Shown in pieces: positions 12,552-23,366 of a stretch of DNA of 64,000 nucleotides; position 1 is the first letter of the stretch, and every line of letters starts with the position of its first letter. This DNA comes from Luzula sylvatica (lineage: Eukaryota; Streptophyta; Magnoliopsida; Poales; Juncaceae), in assembly GCA_946800325.1 (NCBI GenBank), contig OX326961.1, positions 35,297,043 to 35,361,042 of the forward strand. The letters are read 5' to 3'. A program made the translations under genes and the position numbers. The notes under the pieces were generated by a model. That model saw only the letters and a list, made by a program, of their open reading frames with translations. It did no database searches and had not been told where the DNA came from.

Positions 12552-13247
12552 ATGGAGTACCCACAGCCACAACCACCTCAAATGACACCTTCCCCTCAGC
12601 CTGGACAGGAATACCCAGTTGTGGTCGCCCCTTTTCAACAAACTTACATTATACCTCCCCCTCAGCCAGGACAGGGATACCCAGGTGGGGGACTGGTTGC
12701 CCCCTATCCTCCACAAATTCAAGCCTGGTCTACTGGCCTCTGCGATTGTTGCGAGGATTGTGAAAATTGTAAGTACGATTATAATTACCATCACATTTTA
12801 CGAACATAAAATTCTGTATTTTAACAAGTATTTATGTACTCCTTTTTAATTTCTGGTATGTTTTTTTTGAAGGTTGCATCACTTGTTGGTGCCCGTGCAT
12901 TACTTTCGGCCAGGTTGCCGAAATTATCGATAGAGGAGCAACTTGTAAGTGTTTCGTCATTATCTTGTTCTTTGATAAAATGAATGAAAATGAATAGCCT
13001 TATTCTCATTTTATTTCTTTTATTGCAAAATTATAGCATGTGGTACGGCTGGTGCGTTGTACACGCTGCTAGTGATGCTGACGGGCTGCCACTGGATATA
13101 CTCGTGCATGTACAGGTCGCGATTCCGTGCATTGAACAACCTCGAAGAGGCTCCTTGTTGTGATTGTTGTGTTCATTTCTGCTGCGAGCTCTGTGCACTT
13201 TGCCAGCTGTCCCGGGAGCTCAAAAACCGCAACTGGGACCTCAATTT

Positions 13248-13292
<45 letters not shown>

Positions 13293-13730
13293 GAATAATT
13301 TTTAGTTCTAAAAAATACTTTCTGAATTCAAATACTCAGAGCTGATTGCTGGTTTGAATATAAATTTGTATGATTATGTAATATTTGTAAGCAAATCATA
13401 ACCGGTTCCGGATATAGCAAATGCCATCTTGTTTCTTTTCATTCGCAGAAACTAAAATCCTTCAAAATTTGGTATTTTAAATGCTAGATCCACTTAAAAA
13501 GTTAAAATCCATATTTGGAGTTTAAACTCATGATCTTCATTTTGGAGGACATGGAGATATTTTAACCTTTGCAAAAGTAATATTGAGGCACTTAGGATTG
13601 TAAACACAAATTGATCAAGATGATTGATGAATGACCTTCATTTCCACATGCAGGATATCGTATGAATTTAGAAAAAAGAAGAGGTGCTGCAGCTGGAGTC
13701 CCCCCTCCCATGCAAGGAATGATCCGTTAA
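12552..13730 (+). CDS. PLAC8 / plant cadmium-resistance-like protein, gene A (192 aa)
   Basis: Exons 12552-12768, 12873-12944, 13037-13249 and 13654-13730 (579 nt with stop), all GT-AG, all introns phase 1. Family proteins are small Cys-rich plasma-membrane proteins linked to Zn/Cd efflux or cell-number control; which role applies here is not known. The Pro/Gln/Gly-rich N-terminus contains a duplicated PQPGQxYP module absent from the other copies. The core has the family signature CCxxxxCPC as CCITCWCPC, then [13 protein letters not shown] and a hydrophobic span ([22 protein letters not shown]), followed by a Cys-rich [17 protein letters not shown] segment and a basic [15 protein letters not shown] stretch. 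The 5' splice site of intron 3 is GTCTCT and opens straight into a (TC)n tract, unlike genes C and D (GTAATA). Frame and key residues are intact. Confidence 0.9.
13251..13291 (+). repeat. (TC)n tract at the 5' splice site of PLAC8 A intron 3
   Basis: The tract begins at the second base of the intron, so the donor is G|GTCTCTCTC. The equivalent place in genes C and D reads G|GTAATATACTTGCTCG. Confidence 0.9.
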
Positions 13731-15184
13731 TTAAAATGCTCTTTCATGTTCTTTCGAGTTCTGTTTTGTCAAGATGTAATATTATCATGATTTGTCTCTT
13801 TTATTTACTAGATTTGAATTTGGATTTGCTTGTGTATTTAAATAGATTGGAAGGAGGCATGGTTATACCCGTGATTTCACCCTTTTTTTTTTTGTGAATG
13901 GCCCGTAGGTATTTACCAACCCGCTTATTTTGGACCAATCTTTATGCAATTTCCTCATGCCATCTCATCACAATTATTTGAACCATTAGATTACGATATG
14001 TGACAATATATGAACCATAGATTAATTTTTGATTTTGTGTGATTATGTTTTATTTGTAGATATTTATGTGTCCCTTATTTTACACATACTTTTAAGCAAT
14101 TTTAGAAGGCCACATCACCTTACACTGATGACGTGTCAAAATATTATTTGTTAGGTTCATGTTGAACCAATTGTATTTGATTTTGAATTTTTTCACAATA
14201 TGTTACATGATCAATTGTGAATACAATTAGAATGTGAAGAGTTTAAATATCTAACATTAATAAATTAATATATAATATCATAAATACATCAAATATTGTT
14301 AGTATTTTCATAATATAATTTAAAAAAATTATGAAATATATTCGCTTGAATTTTATCTTTATTATGAGATCCATATTATCATATATTTAATATTTTTCTC
14401 TAACTTAAAATTATGAAAACAATTATGTAAAAAAAGATATAAAAATAAATATAATTACATTAATGACTTGTAAGCCTAATAATTATTATTTTTAAAGCTC
14501 TAATTGATAACAAATGCACATACTACTAAGTATGTTATTATCATATATTCAATACTTTTCTCTAACATAAAATTACGAAAACAATTATGTAAAAAAAAAT
14601 ATAAAAAAAAATATAATTACATTACTGACTTATAATCCTAATTATTATTATTATTTTTAAACATACAATTGAAAAAAATTGCACATCCTAATTATTATTA
14701 TTATTTTTAAAACAATTATGTTATATTTATATTTTTACTTAAAACAGTTTCATGTTAATCTCTAAAAAAATAATGAAATATATTTATTTAATAAACACAA
14801 ATAATTTCTTTAACATATATAATATTTTTCAATAATAAACATGAAACATAAAAATTATCAGACACAAATAATTTTTTTAAACTTTTACTATGTTATTATT
14901 CTTAATTTTAGATATGAAAATTTAGAACATCATATGGTTTTGATTTTTGTTTATGTCCACGCATGTTGTTTTATTATTTTATAGTGATATTTATTCTTTT
15001 TTATATATATTGTATTAAAATACTAAATAAATATTTCGCAATGTCATATTCAAAAATAATATAATAATTTTATCATAATCAAACTTCCTTAATCAATATG
15101 ATATTTATTTTTATAAATTCTTATATTTGATCCCGAAAAATCATAACTATATATTATGTGTATGGTAAATCAAATGAAACAAAA
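13731..15184. other. 3' flank of PLAC8 A and AT-rich spacer
   Basis: The first roughly 550 bp resemble the 3' flanks of genes C and D (phrases such as 'atgtaatattatcatgatttgtctc', 'gttaggtt', 'acatgatcaa.tgtgaat'), so the segmental duplication includes them. From about 14,400 internal AT-rich blocks repeat ('aaaacaattatgtaaaaaaa', 'cctaattattattattattttta'). No gene. Confidence 0.5.
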
Positions 15185-15212
15185 CCGCCGCGAAGCGCGG
15201 GTAATCTCCTAG
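15185..15212 (+). mobile_element. Helitron 3' terminus (hairpin + CTAG)
   Basis: CCGCCGC folds onto GCGCGG around a GAA loop with one bulged C; the terminus CTAG (15,209-15,212) is followed by T. The 5' end of this element was not found; the Helitron body must lie in the AT-rich DNA to the left. Confidence 0.65.
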
Positions 15213-15263
15213 TATATACTAAAAACAGAGTTACATCAAAGGAAATACCCTCCAAGTCCAGAT

Positions 15264-15774
15264 TATGAATGTCAATGAGTCGGGTAGAAACCCGAAAGGA
15301 GCGGGTAATACACGAAAAAATACCCGCGAGTCGGATAATATCCGAAAAAAATATCCGCTCCGGATTCGGATTCGGGTTCGGGTACGGAGAATTTTTTTTA
15401 CCCGCGGGTATATCCGTTATCCGAATCCGAGTTCGAACCCAAAAAATCTCGGAAAAATACTCGAAAAATATCCCATAATATGAAAATTTTGAATTTTTTA
15501 TGGGTTCATTACTTCATTATTTGTAATATTTGAATTTTTATTGTATTTGTACAAATTGCTTGTTTTATGTATTTAAAATTGTTGATAATTTTATGTATTT
15601 CTATAATATTTTTTAATTTTTTAATTTTTTTAGAATTTTTATTAACAATTTTTGGGTAATGGGTTCGGGTTCGTATATGATTTTTTACCCGCGGGTATTT
15701 TTGGTTCGGGTTCGGATCGGGTTCGGATATGGGAGAGGCTTACCCGAACCCGACCCGCCCCGTTGACATCCCTA
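15264..15774. mobile_element. hAT-like MITE (TAGGGATGTCAA family), 511 bp
   Basis: It has the same inverted ends as the element at 1,112-1,909 (left TATGAATGTCAATG, right reverse complement TAGGGATGTCAACG). Flanking octamers gtccagat (15,256-15,263) and gtccagac (15,775-15,782) match at 7 of 8 positions. It lacks the (CT)n and GAC minisatellite of the larger copy. Confidence 0.85.
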
Positions 15775-15782
15775 GTCCAGAC

Positions 15783-16730
15783 CAGTCTTCTATAGATCTT
15801 TGAGAGCTTAACTAGATTTTTTTTTTTTACTTAAAGGCCCGTAGGGTATTTACAATATCACAATTACAAGTCGAATATATATTAAAAACATTGATCTAAG
15901 TTGACGGTTTCGTCGATAAAATTAAGGACCTTAAACACATAAACGAGTTACAACACGGCGAAAAAAAATGTTTCCTTTGTAGCCATGATACAGTATGTAA
16001 CTGGAAATTCAAATATGTTATCTTGATTCTCGAATTTAGAAATTAGAATGAAGTCAGAATTAATAATCTCGCAAAAGAAAAACCAGGTTCCGATATAATA
16101 AACTATTTTTTTGGATTTTGAATAAAGGAAGGAATGAAATTTCTATGTTTTTTTTATTCTGAATTGTTAGAGAACCGGGAAAAGAAAAATCGGAAAAATA
16201 AAACCTAAGAAAAAACAGGAAAGAAAAATTGGGAAAGGAGAATATTTCGTATCTCTTCGTTCGTCTCTACAGATTCGTGTCTGTTCGTTCTTCGTAGCGT
16301 TTTGTTCGTGTCTCTTCGTTCGTGCTTCGCTAATGGATAACCTGGATCGCACTTCGTCACTGCAATCAAAATTATGGCTATGGAATCTATGAAGTCGAAA
16401 TTGCAGTTGAATTGCAGACGAAAAAGACGAATTTCAGTCGAATTTCGGACGACACCGATTGGCGAGAGCGATGAAAATCGATTGAAGAGGAACGATTGAT
16501 GTAGCGCGAAAGACGAAAAAAGAAGAACGAAATAAATTGCACAGTCTTGGTCTACGATCACGGTCGACTGTTCATGCGAACGTCATGAATAGCGAAGAGG
16601 AAGAGGAAAAGAAGGAGCGTCATAATCTCGCCATGGCTATCGCCACTAGCGAAAGAGAAAGGTCGCCATATTATTCTCTAACCTTCTTTACTTTTTAATT
16701 TTTATAAATAAAAATGAATAATTAACTAGA
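15783..16730. other. Spacer with a 'ttcgt'-rich block, no gene assigned
   Basis: Around 16,240-16,340 'tctcttcgttcgt' variants recur, followed to about 16,680 by less AT-rich sequence with short open frames on both strands. I recognise no protein in any frame. It could be an old gene or transposon fragment. Confidence 0.3.
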
Positions 16731-18959
16731 TCTACTTATCTTAGCAACATACTAATGCAGCCCGAAATGCTTGCATTTCCGGCTGCCACGTCGCCAGGGG
16801 CCTATTTGTAATTTTTTTTTTTTTCATTTTGGTCCTTTTTTATTTACAAATTGGTCCTTTTTTTAAAAAAATATTTACATTTTAGTCCTTTTTTTTACAT
16901 TTTGGTCCTTTATATTTGTATTTTGGTCCTTCGAAATTTTAATATTTACATTTAGGTCCAGGGGACTCAAATTGGTCCTGTTTTTTAAAAAAATTTATAT
17001 TTTGGTCCTTTTTTATCACATTTTGGTCCTTTGCAGCTATTTTTTTTACATTTTGGTCCTTTTTATTTACAAATTGATCCTTTTTTAAAACAAAAATACA
17101 TTTTGGTCCTTTTTTTTTACATTTTGCTCCTTTATATTTGCATTTTGGTCTTTTTTTTAAAAAAAATTATATTTTGGTCCTTTTTTATCACATTTTGGTC
17201 CTTTGCATCCGACTGCCACGTCACCAGGGGCCTATTTGTAAAAACAAATATTTAATTTACATTTTAGTCCTTTTTTTTACATTTTGGCCCTTTATATTTG
17301 CATTTTGGTCCTTCGAAGTTTTAATATTTACATTTTGGTCCAGGGGACTCAAATTGGTCCTGTTTTTAAAAAAAAATTATATTTTGGTCCTTTTTTATCA
17401 CATTTTGGTCCTTTGCAGCTATTTTTTTTACATTTTGGTCATTTTTTTATTTACAAATTGATCCTTTTTAAAAAAAAAAATACATTTTGGTCCTTTTTTT
17501 GTACATTTTGGTCCTTTATATTTGCATTTTGATCCTTTGAAGTTTTAATATTTACATTTTGGTCCAGGGGCCTCAAATTGGTCCTTTTTTTAAAAACAAA
17601 TTATATTTTGGTCCTTTGCATCCGGCTGCCACGTCACCAGGGGCCTATTTGTAAATTTTTTTTTTTTTTATATTTTGGTCCTTTTGTATTTACAAATTGA
17701 TCCTTTTTTGAAAAAAAAAAAAAAATTTTGCTCCTTTTTTTTAAAATTTTGGTCCTTTATGTTTGCATTTTAGTCCTTCGAAGTTTTAATATTTACATTT
17801 TGGTCCAGGGGCCTCAAATTGGTCCTGTTTTTTTAAAAAAATTATATTTTGGTCCTTTTTTATCACATTTTGGTCCTTTGCAGCTTTTCTTTTTACATTT
17901 TGGTCCTTTTTTATATACAAATTGATCCCTTTTTTTTTAAAGAAAATACATTTTGGTCCTTCTTTTTATATTTTGGTCCTTTATATTTGCATTTTGGTCC
18001 TTCAAAGTTTTAATATTATATTTTGGTCCAGGGGCCTCAAATTGGTCCTTTTTTTAAAAAAAATTATCTTTTTTATCACATTATGGTCCTTTGCAGCCGG
18101 AAATGCAGCATTTCCGGCTGCCACGTCACCAGGGGCCTATTTGAAATTTTTTTTTTTTTACATTTTGGTCCTTTTTTATTTACAAATTGATCCTTTTTTA
18201 TTTTAAAAAAAAAAATTTTGGTCCTTTATTTTTAAATTTTGGTCCTTTATATTTGCATTTTGGTCCTTCGAAGTTTTAATATTTACATTTTGGTCCAAAG
18301 GCCTCAAATTGGTCCTGTTTTTTTAAAAAATATATATTTTGGTCCTTTTTTATCACATTTTGGTCCTTTTTTATTTACAAATTGATCCTTTTTTTTTTAA
18401 AAAAAAAACATTTTGGTCCTTTATTTTTAAATTTTGGTCCTTTATATTTGCATTTTGGTCCTTCGAAGTTTTAATATTTACATTTTGGTCCAAGGGCCTC
18501 AAATTGGTCCTGTTTTTTTAAAAAATATATATTTTGGTCCTTTTTTATCACATTTTGGTCCTTTATATTTGCATTTGGGTCCTTCAAAGTTTTAATATTT
18601 ACTATTTTACCCTTTAATTCATGACGCCCCTGTTTTTCTGTTCATTTACAAATTTGCACCTGAAATTTATTTTTTGATATATGTAATGTTTTCTTATTTT
18701 TTATTTTTATTCTGAATGGGTAACATGTTTATTAATGATGGATTCCACAACTTAATGTCTATTATTTGACTACGAATTGGTGTATAGAAAATATTATGAG
18801 GCTTTGTATTAATATACAGCAAATATTTGGCCACTACCTTAACTGTTCCTATTTAATCCTCCAAACATCATCAAAAGAAAATCGATCACAAAACACAAAA
18901 AAATATGACGATGCCGTGAACTAAAGCGAACCCGCGCAATCACGCGGGAGTAGAGCTAG
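16731..18959 (+). mobile_element. Candidate complete non-autonomous Helitron, 2.2 kb
   Basis: The 5' end is A|TCTACTTATCTTAGC and the 3' end is hairpin CCCGCG-caatca-CGCGGG (18,931-18,948) then GAGCTAG|T. These are the hallmarks of plant Helitrons, which insert between A and T without target duplication. Almost the whole interior is a tandem array (next entry). No Rep/helicase coding sequence is present, so it would be mobilised in trans. Confidence 0.65.
16787..18620 (+). repeat. Higher-order tandem array of TTTTGGTCC-type motifs
   Basis: Short units of about 20-30 bp built on 'acattttggtcctttt' are repeated more than 40 times. They are organised into larger periods of roughly 200-450 bp marked by 'ggtccaggggcctcaaattggtcc' and by 'ggctgccacgtcaccaggggcctattt'. 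At 18,093-18,121 the marker carries a perfect 14-bp-arm palindrome (GCAGCCGGAAATGC). The long open frames here are repeat translations, not genes. Confidence 0.9.
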
Positions 18960-19089
18960 TATATACAAATTTTAACCGAATAAAATGCAACTCTGGAAAG
19001 GAAAAACATAAATTAGGCCCACGGAAAAGGCCCATTCTAAGGAAGATTATTCATCTCTTCCAAATACCAGGAGGAGGATTATATATTAT

Positions 19090-19639
19090 CTATGTTGCAC
19101 GGATACGGATACGGGTAGCGTATCCGATACGATACGGATACGGCGATACGGCAATTTTCAAAAAATCACGGATACGGGGATACGGCAATTTAATATATTT
19201 ATATTATATATAATTAATAAATAAGTAATAAATTAAATAATTAATTAATTATATTTTTAAATTAAATATCATGGCAATAAATAATATCAAGCAAACAATA
19301 CAAGTATCATAAAACTATCATAAACTTGTTCTAGAAATATTTTAGAACTAATCTAGAAGTATCCTAGAAGTATCCTATATAATTTATTTAAAAATATTAT
19401 GGGCCAAAATATATAATGGGCCGAAGTATCCTAAATGGAGTATCCCAGCTGTATCCTGGCCGTATCCCCAGCCGTATCCTGCCGTATCCCCGCCGTATCC
19501 GAAAAAAAAAATATTAAAATATTCGGATACGCCACGTGGCGTATCCGATACGTATCCGAGCCGTATCGCACCCGTATCCGTATCGGATACGCGTATTCTC
19601 AGGATACTTCTGCGTTTTTGAAGTATCCGCGTAACATAG
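19090..19639. mobile_element. CTATGTT hAT-like MITE with perfect 8-bp TSD, 550 bp
   Basis: The left end is CTATGTTGCACGGATACGG and the right end, reverse-complemented, CTATGTTACGCGGATACTTC. The flanks are identical, TATATTAT at 19,082-19,089 and 19,640-19,647. The GC-richer arms contain repeated 'cgtatcc' and 'gatacgg' blocks. This is the best-preserved copy in the window. Confidence 0.9.
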
Positions 19640-19649
19640 TATATTATCT

Positions 19650-20265
19650 AATAATCTCTACATAATGTAGGGATATGTAATAGCTGGGGGGGAAAGATGG
19701 GGGAGGTTGAACATAGTACATAATGCTCGTAATTCGTTTGGAGTAGTCTTGCCATATTAGCCAGACTGGGTGCTTTCCAATTATTTGTTCTGAAAGCCCA
19801 ATGAATCGTTGGATCCTTAATTCTCTTCTTCCTGCGAATGCATTCACGAGCATTGTCATTTTTATGGCAATGGTGGAAGAGTCGAAACCAATTAGGGTCA
19901 CTATCAAATGACCCTAATTGTATTCAACCATCGAGATGAGAGGTATATGATTTCCGCTAGGTTAATGGGTTTTTTTGGAAGATGACTTGGTTTCGACTCT
20001 TCCACCATTGCCATAAGATTGGGAAGAAGAAAGATATTTCGTTTTCGGATTTCATTCTCATCCAATTGTAAATTATTATACGAGGGGGGAGTGTGAGATC
20101 CATTTGAACAACCGAGAGTAATGCTAAATTCCATAATTCTTTAACCTTGTTGCAATGAAAGAACAAATGGCTTATAGTTTCTGTTTCACGTCGGATCAAT
20201 ACCTGAGATTCGTGAATTGAGTCTATGTTTTGTTGGCAAGGCATCGTGAATAATTCTCCAAGCAA
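19650..20265 (-). pseudogene. LINE ORF2 3'-end remnant (zf-RVT region)
   Basis: The minus-strand frame from 20,265 reads ...ETISHLFFHCNKVKELWN... then ...ILWQWWKSRNQVIFQ, the arrangement found at the C-terminus of plant L1 reverse transcriptases (zf-RVT followed by a W-K-RN-FR motif). The frame breaks near 19,957 and a second piece continues to about 19,650. No reverse transcriptase core or poly(A) is found. A perfect inverted repeat cuts across the remnant. Confidence 0.7.
19862..20016. repeat. 30-bp perfect inverted repeat with nested 12-bp palindrome
   Basis: The arm at 19,862-19,891 is exactly the reverse complement of 19,987-20,016. Inside, 19,889-19,900 pairs exactly with 19,909-19,920 around an 8-base loop. 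It lies inside the LINE remnant, where no inverted structure is expected. Confidence 0.9.
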
Positions 20266-20563
20266 AAATCAGTATCTTTGGTTGAATATTTTTCGATTTC
20301 CAATATCCATGGGCCCGTCATGAGGCAATTACAAGAAAAATTAGGCATACTCAGGAAAGAAAAAAGAAAAATAAGTATTATTTTTTACAAGAAATATAAC
20401 TAATTTTTTTGGATTGTTATTTAGTCAAACTCAACCAAACGACTAGACAAGTATATTATTCCAAATATTTTCCTCATGCACTTCTTTTTTATTGCGTCCT
20501 TCCAATACCATCGAAACAGATAATTTCATCTCTTGCTAGCACATAATTATGAATTCCCTTCTG

Positions 20564-20572
20564 TATAAAATA
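20564..20572 (+). promoter_or_regulatory. TATA box of PLAC8 gene B
   Basis: TATAAAATA sits at the position equivalent to the TATA boxes of genes A and C, downstream of the shared 'cttgctagcaca' block. It is 199 bp upstream of the usable ATG and 166 bp upstream of the lost ancestral start. Confidence 0.6.
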
Positions 20573-20762
20573 TTCAAGATATCTTCTTTTTTTATTTTAA
20601 AGCAAGATATCTTCTTTGATTATCCATCACACCAAGTACAACCCTCTTCTACAATTTTTCCATTAATATCTTGTACTCATAATAATCAACCGATCTTAGC
20701 TATTCATTCTCATCTCTTCTGAAAAAACAATCGGAGTGCCCAAAAGGCCAAACCAAACTCAA

Positions 20763-21346
20763 ATGATAACTCCCCCTCAGCCAGGGTACTCAACTGGATT
20801 CGCCCCTTATCCTCCACAAATTCAAGCCTGGTCTACTGGCCTCTATGACTGTTTCGACGATTCTGAAAATTGTATGTATGATTATATATTTATATCCATG
20901 AATTATACATCACATTTTGCGAACACAATTTTTTTATTCTAACAAGTATTTATGTTCTTTTTGGAAGGTTGCATCACTTGTTGGTGTCCGTGCATTACTT
21001 TCGGCCAGGTTGCCGAAATTATCGATAGAGGAACAACTTGTAAGGGTTCCATCATTATCTCGTTCTTTGATAAAATGGATGAAAATAGCCATATTATTCT
21101 CATTTTTTTTCCTTCTTTTATTGCAAAATTATAGCGTGTGGTACGGCTGGTACGATTTACATGCTTATAATGATTATGACCGGCTGCAGTTGGATATATT
21201 CGTGCATGTACAGGTCGCGTTTCCGCGCAGAGCAAAACCTCGTAGAGGCTCCTTGTATTGATTGTTTTGTTCATTTCTTCTGCGAGCTTTGTGCTCTTTG
21301 CCAGTTGTCCCGTGAGCTCAAAAACCGCAACTGGAACCTCAATTTT

Positions 21347-21400
<54 letters not shown>

Positions 21401-21734
21401 GAATCATTTATAGTACTCATAATATACTTGCTCAATTCAAATACTCAGAACTGATTGCTGGTTTAAATCCATCTTGTTTCGTTTTTATTAGCAAAAACTA
21501 AAATCCTTCAAAATTTGGTATTTTGAATACTAGAGCCAATTACAAAGTTAAAATCCATGTATGGAGTTTGAGACTCAGAGAGCATTTTAGGATTGATTTG
21601 TAAACTCAAATTGACTAGATGATTGACCTTCATTTCAACATGCAGGGTATCATGTTAATATAGAAAGAAGAAGAGGTTCTGCGGCTGCCGTCCCCCCTCC
21701 CATGCAAGGAATGACCTTGTATTCATTGCTATAG
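20763..21734 (+). CDS. PLAC8 / plant cadmium-resistance-like protein, gene B (160 aa, diverged)
   Basis: Exons 20763-20871, 20968-21039, 21135-21347 and 21646-21734 (483 nt with stop), phase-1 GT-AG introns as in gene A. The start used by A and C is lost: the site reads ATCGG at 20,730 because of a one-base insertion, so I begin at the next in-frame ATG. The CCxxxxCPC signature (CCITCWCPC) and the hydrophobic span are kept. Four cysteines conserved in gene A are replaced: C to Y in GLYDCFDD, and C to I, F and F in [16 protein letters not shown]. The C-terminus departs from MQGMIR to [10 protein letters not shown]. Intron 3 again begins GTCTCT in a (TC)n tract. It may be expressed and diverging, or an early pseudogene with an open frame. 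Confidence 0.75.
21349..21399 (+). repeat. (TC)n tract at the 5' splice site of PLAC8 B intron 3
   Basis: This is the same arrangement as in gene A but longer, starting directly at the intron boundary. Confidence 0.9.
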
Positions 21735-23031
21735 AGATCAAACTCAAAAGTATTATTTACTGTGTTCTTTACGAGATCAAAGTATTATTTACTGTTTTGA
21801 ATTTATCACTTGTTCATGCAATATATCATTCGTACCCTATATTCATTCTTGTAGAGTATAATGATTTCATTAAATTTTCTTTGCGAAACCAGTGATTCTT
21901 CTTCTTTTTTTATGAAAGAAACCAATGATTCTTCACTGCGTGAATTTTCTCACTTGTCCAGTTGTCCCTGCCAAATATCATGCATACCCCTCAATTTTAT
22001 AAATAATATTTATACCGCCGGAATTATCTTTTATACCCCTGGAATTATAATTAATGTCTTGAAATTATTTTTATACCCCTGTAATTATGTTTTATGTCCC
22101 TGTAATTATTTTGGTACGGTATAATAATTGAATTGAACTATCTAAAATTTTATGTATGATATTTGAGATTTGAGTTATTAAATATGATGATATTTTTTGA
22201 ATTTTCAAATCAGCAATTGAACCGGTTGACCCACCGGTCCGACCAGTGAACCAGTGACCCGAGACTCGGCCGGGTCGCTGTCCGGTCCGGTTTTAAAAAC
22301 ATTGCATTAAACCAAATATGTATCCGATCCACTTAGATACCCAAATTCATTAAGCAAATAAGTAATACGTCCCTTTCCTTCATAAGATTCATAAGAGAGC
22401 AACCAAACACAGCTTGTTGTACACCTTCGTGATTAAAAGAGCCCAAAAGAAGTTGCCGCCTGCCTGCACGAGGCTGCTGTCGCCGGTTTTCGTCTGAAAC
22501 CGGTGAACCGTCACCACCAGGTCGAAGGGAGGAGTCAAAGGAAGCTTCTCTAAGTTTTTATTTCTTCAATTTTGTCCTATTTCTCTCAATTACGGGTTGA
22601 CCTAGGAATTTTTTTCGTTTTATTTTTGAAAAATTATTTAACAAATGAATATGTGATGTATATATAACTTCTAAATCGTTTCAATTTCATCTATAAAAGT
22701 ATCAATTTCAGAATTTTTCTTTGTATTTCATTGATATTTGGATTCACATTTTGAATTATATTGTTTTGATAATTTTGAAATACGAATTTGAAAATTGACT
22801 TGTCTAATTATTTGGCCCCTGCATTTTTTCCAAAAAATTCGAATCCAAAAATTATTTGACTCTGCCAATTATTTGAAATGTGAAACAAGTATGCAATTTT
22901 TTTTTTTGAGCCAATTATTTTGTCTTTTGCCAAAAAAAAAAAATTCATTTTTTTTAACAACTAAAATGTAAACATTCAGAGAATAATTGAAATATATAAT
23001 TTAGTGATATAATTGTGACAAAAAAATTGTG

Positions 23032-23081
<50 letters not shown>

Positions 23082-23366
23082 CATCATAATTATTACATAA
23101 ATTAATATCGCAACGGTCGTTTGCAATAAGTTCATTGTGTCGCAATTGCGTATGCAAACACAATCCGCTACAAAAAATGACCGACCGCAACGAACCGCAA
23201 TATCGCAATTTAAAACATTGATCTCATCCAATTTTACTTAGTAAAGTTATAATAAGACATGTTTTTATGATATTAATATCAAACAGAAATTTCATATCAT
23301 CAGTTCTACAATCACAAATGTTATGTACTACTATTTCTCCACGACTTCAATTCTCGGATATTACTA
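21735..23366. other. 3' flank of gene B and degenerate repeat DNA
   Basis: At 21,980-22,120 'atacccctggaattat' variants recur four to five times. At 22,205-22,310 'ccggttgacccaccggtccgacc...ggtccggttttaaaaacattg' is one end of a common plant non-autonomous element. At 23,039-23,079 there is a (TA)n tract. At 23,105-23,220 'gcaatatcgcaatttaaaacattg' marks another repeat end. No gene seen. Confidence 0.45.
23041..23079. repeat. (TA)n microsatellite
   Basis: An uninterrupted TA run of about 19 units. Confidence 0.95.

Noticed and set aside
14250..15212. TCTAACATTAATAAATT as the 5' end of the Helitron ending at 15,212
   Set aside because: Similarity between the 3' flanks of PLAC8 A and D seems to run across this point, so it is unlikely to be an insertion boundary.
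16167..16561. Two overlapping minus-strand open frames of 61 and 118 codons
   Set aside because: No recognisable motif, low-complexity ends and no splice or promoter context.
17031..18521. Several FWSF/ILVL-rich open frames
   Set aside because: Translations of the TTTTGGTCC tandem array in the Helitron.
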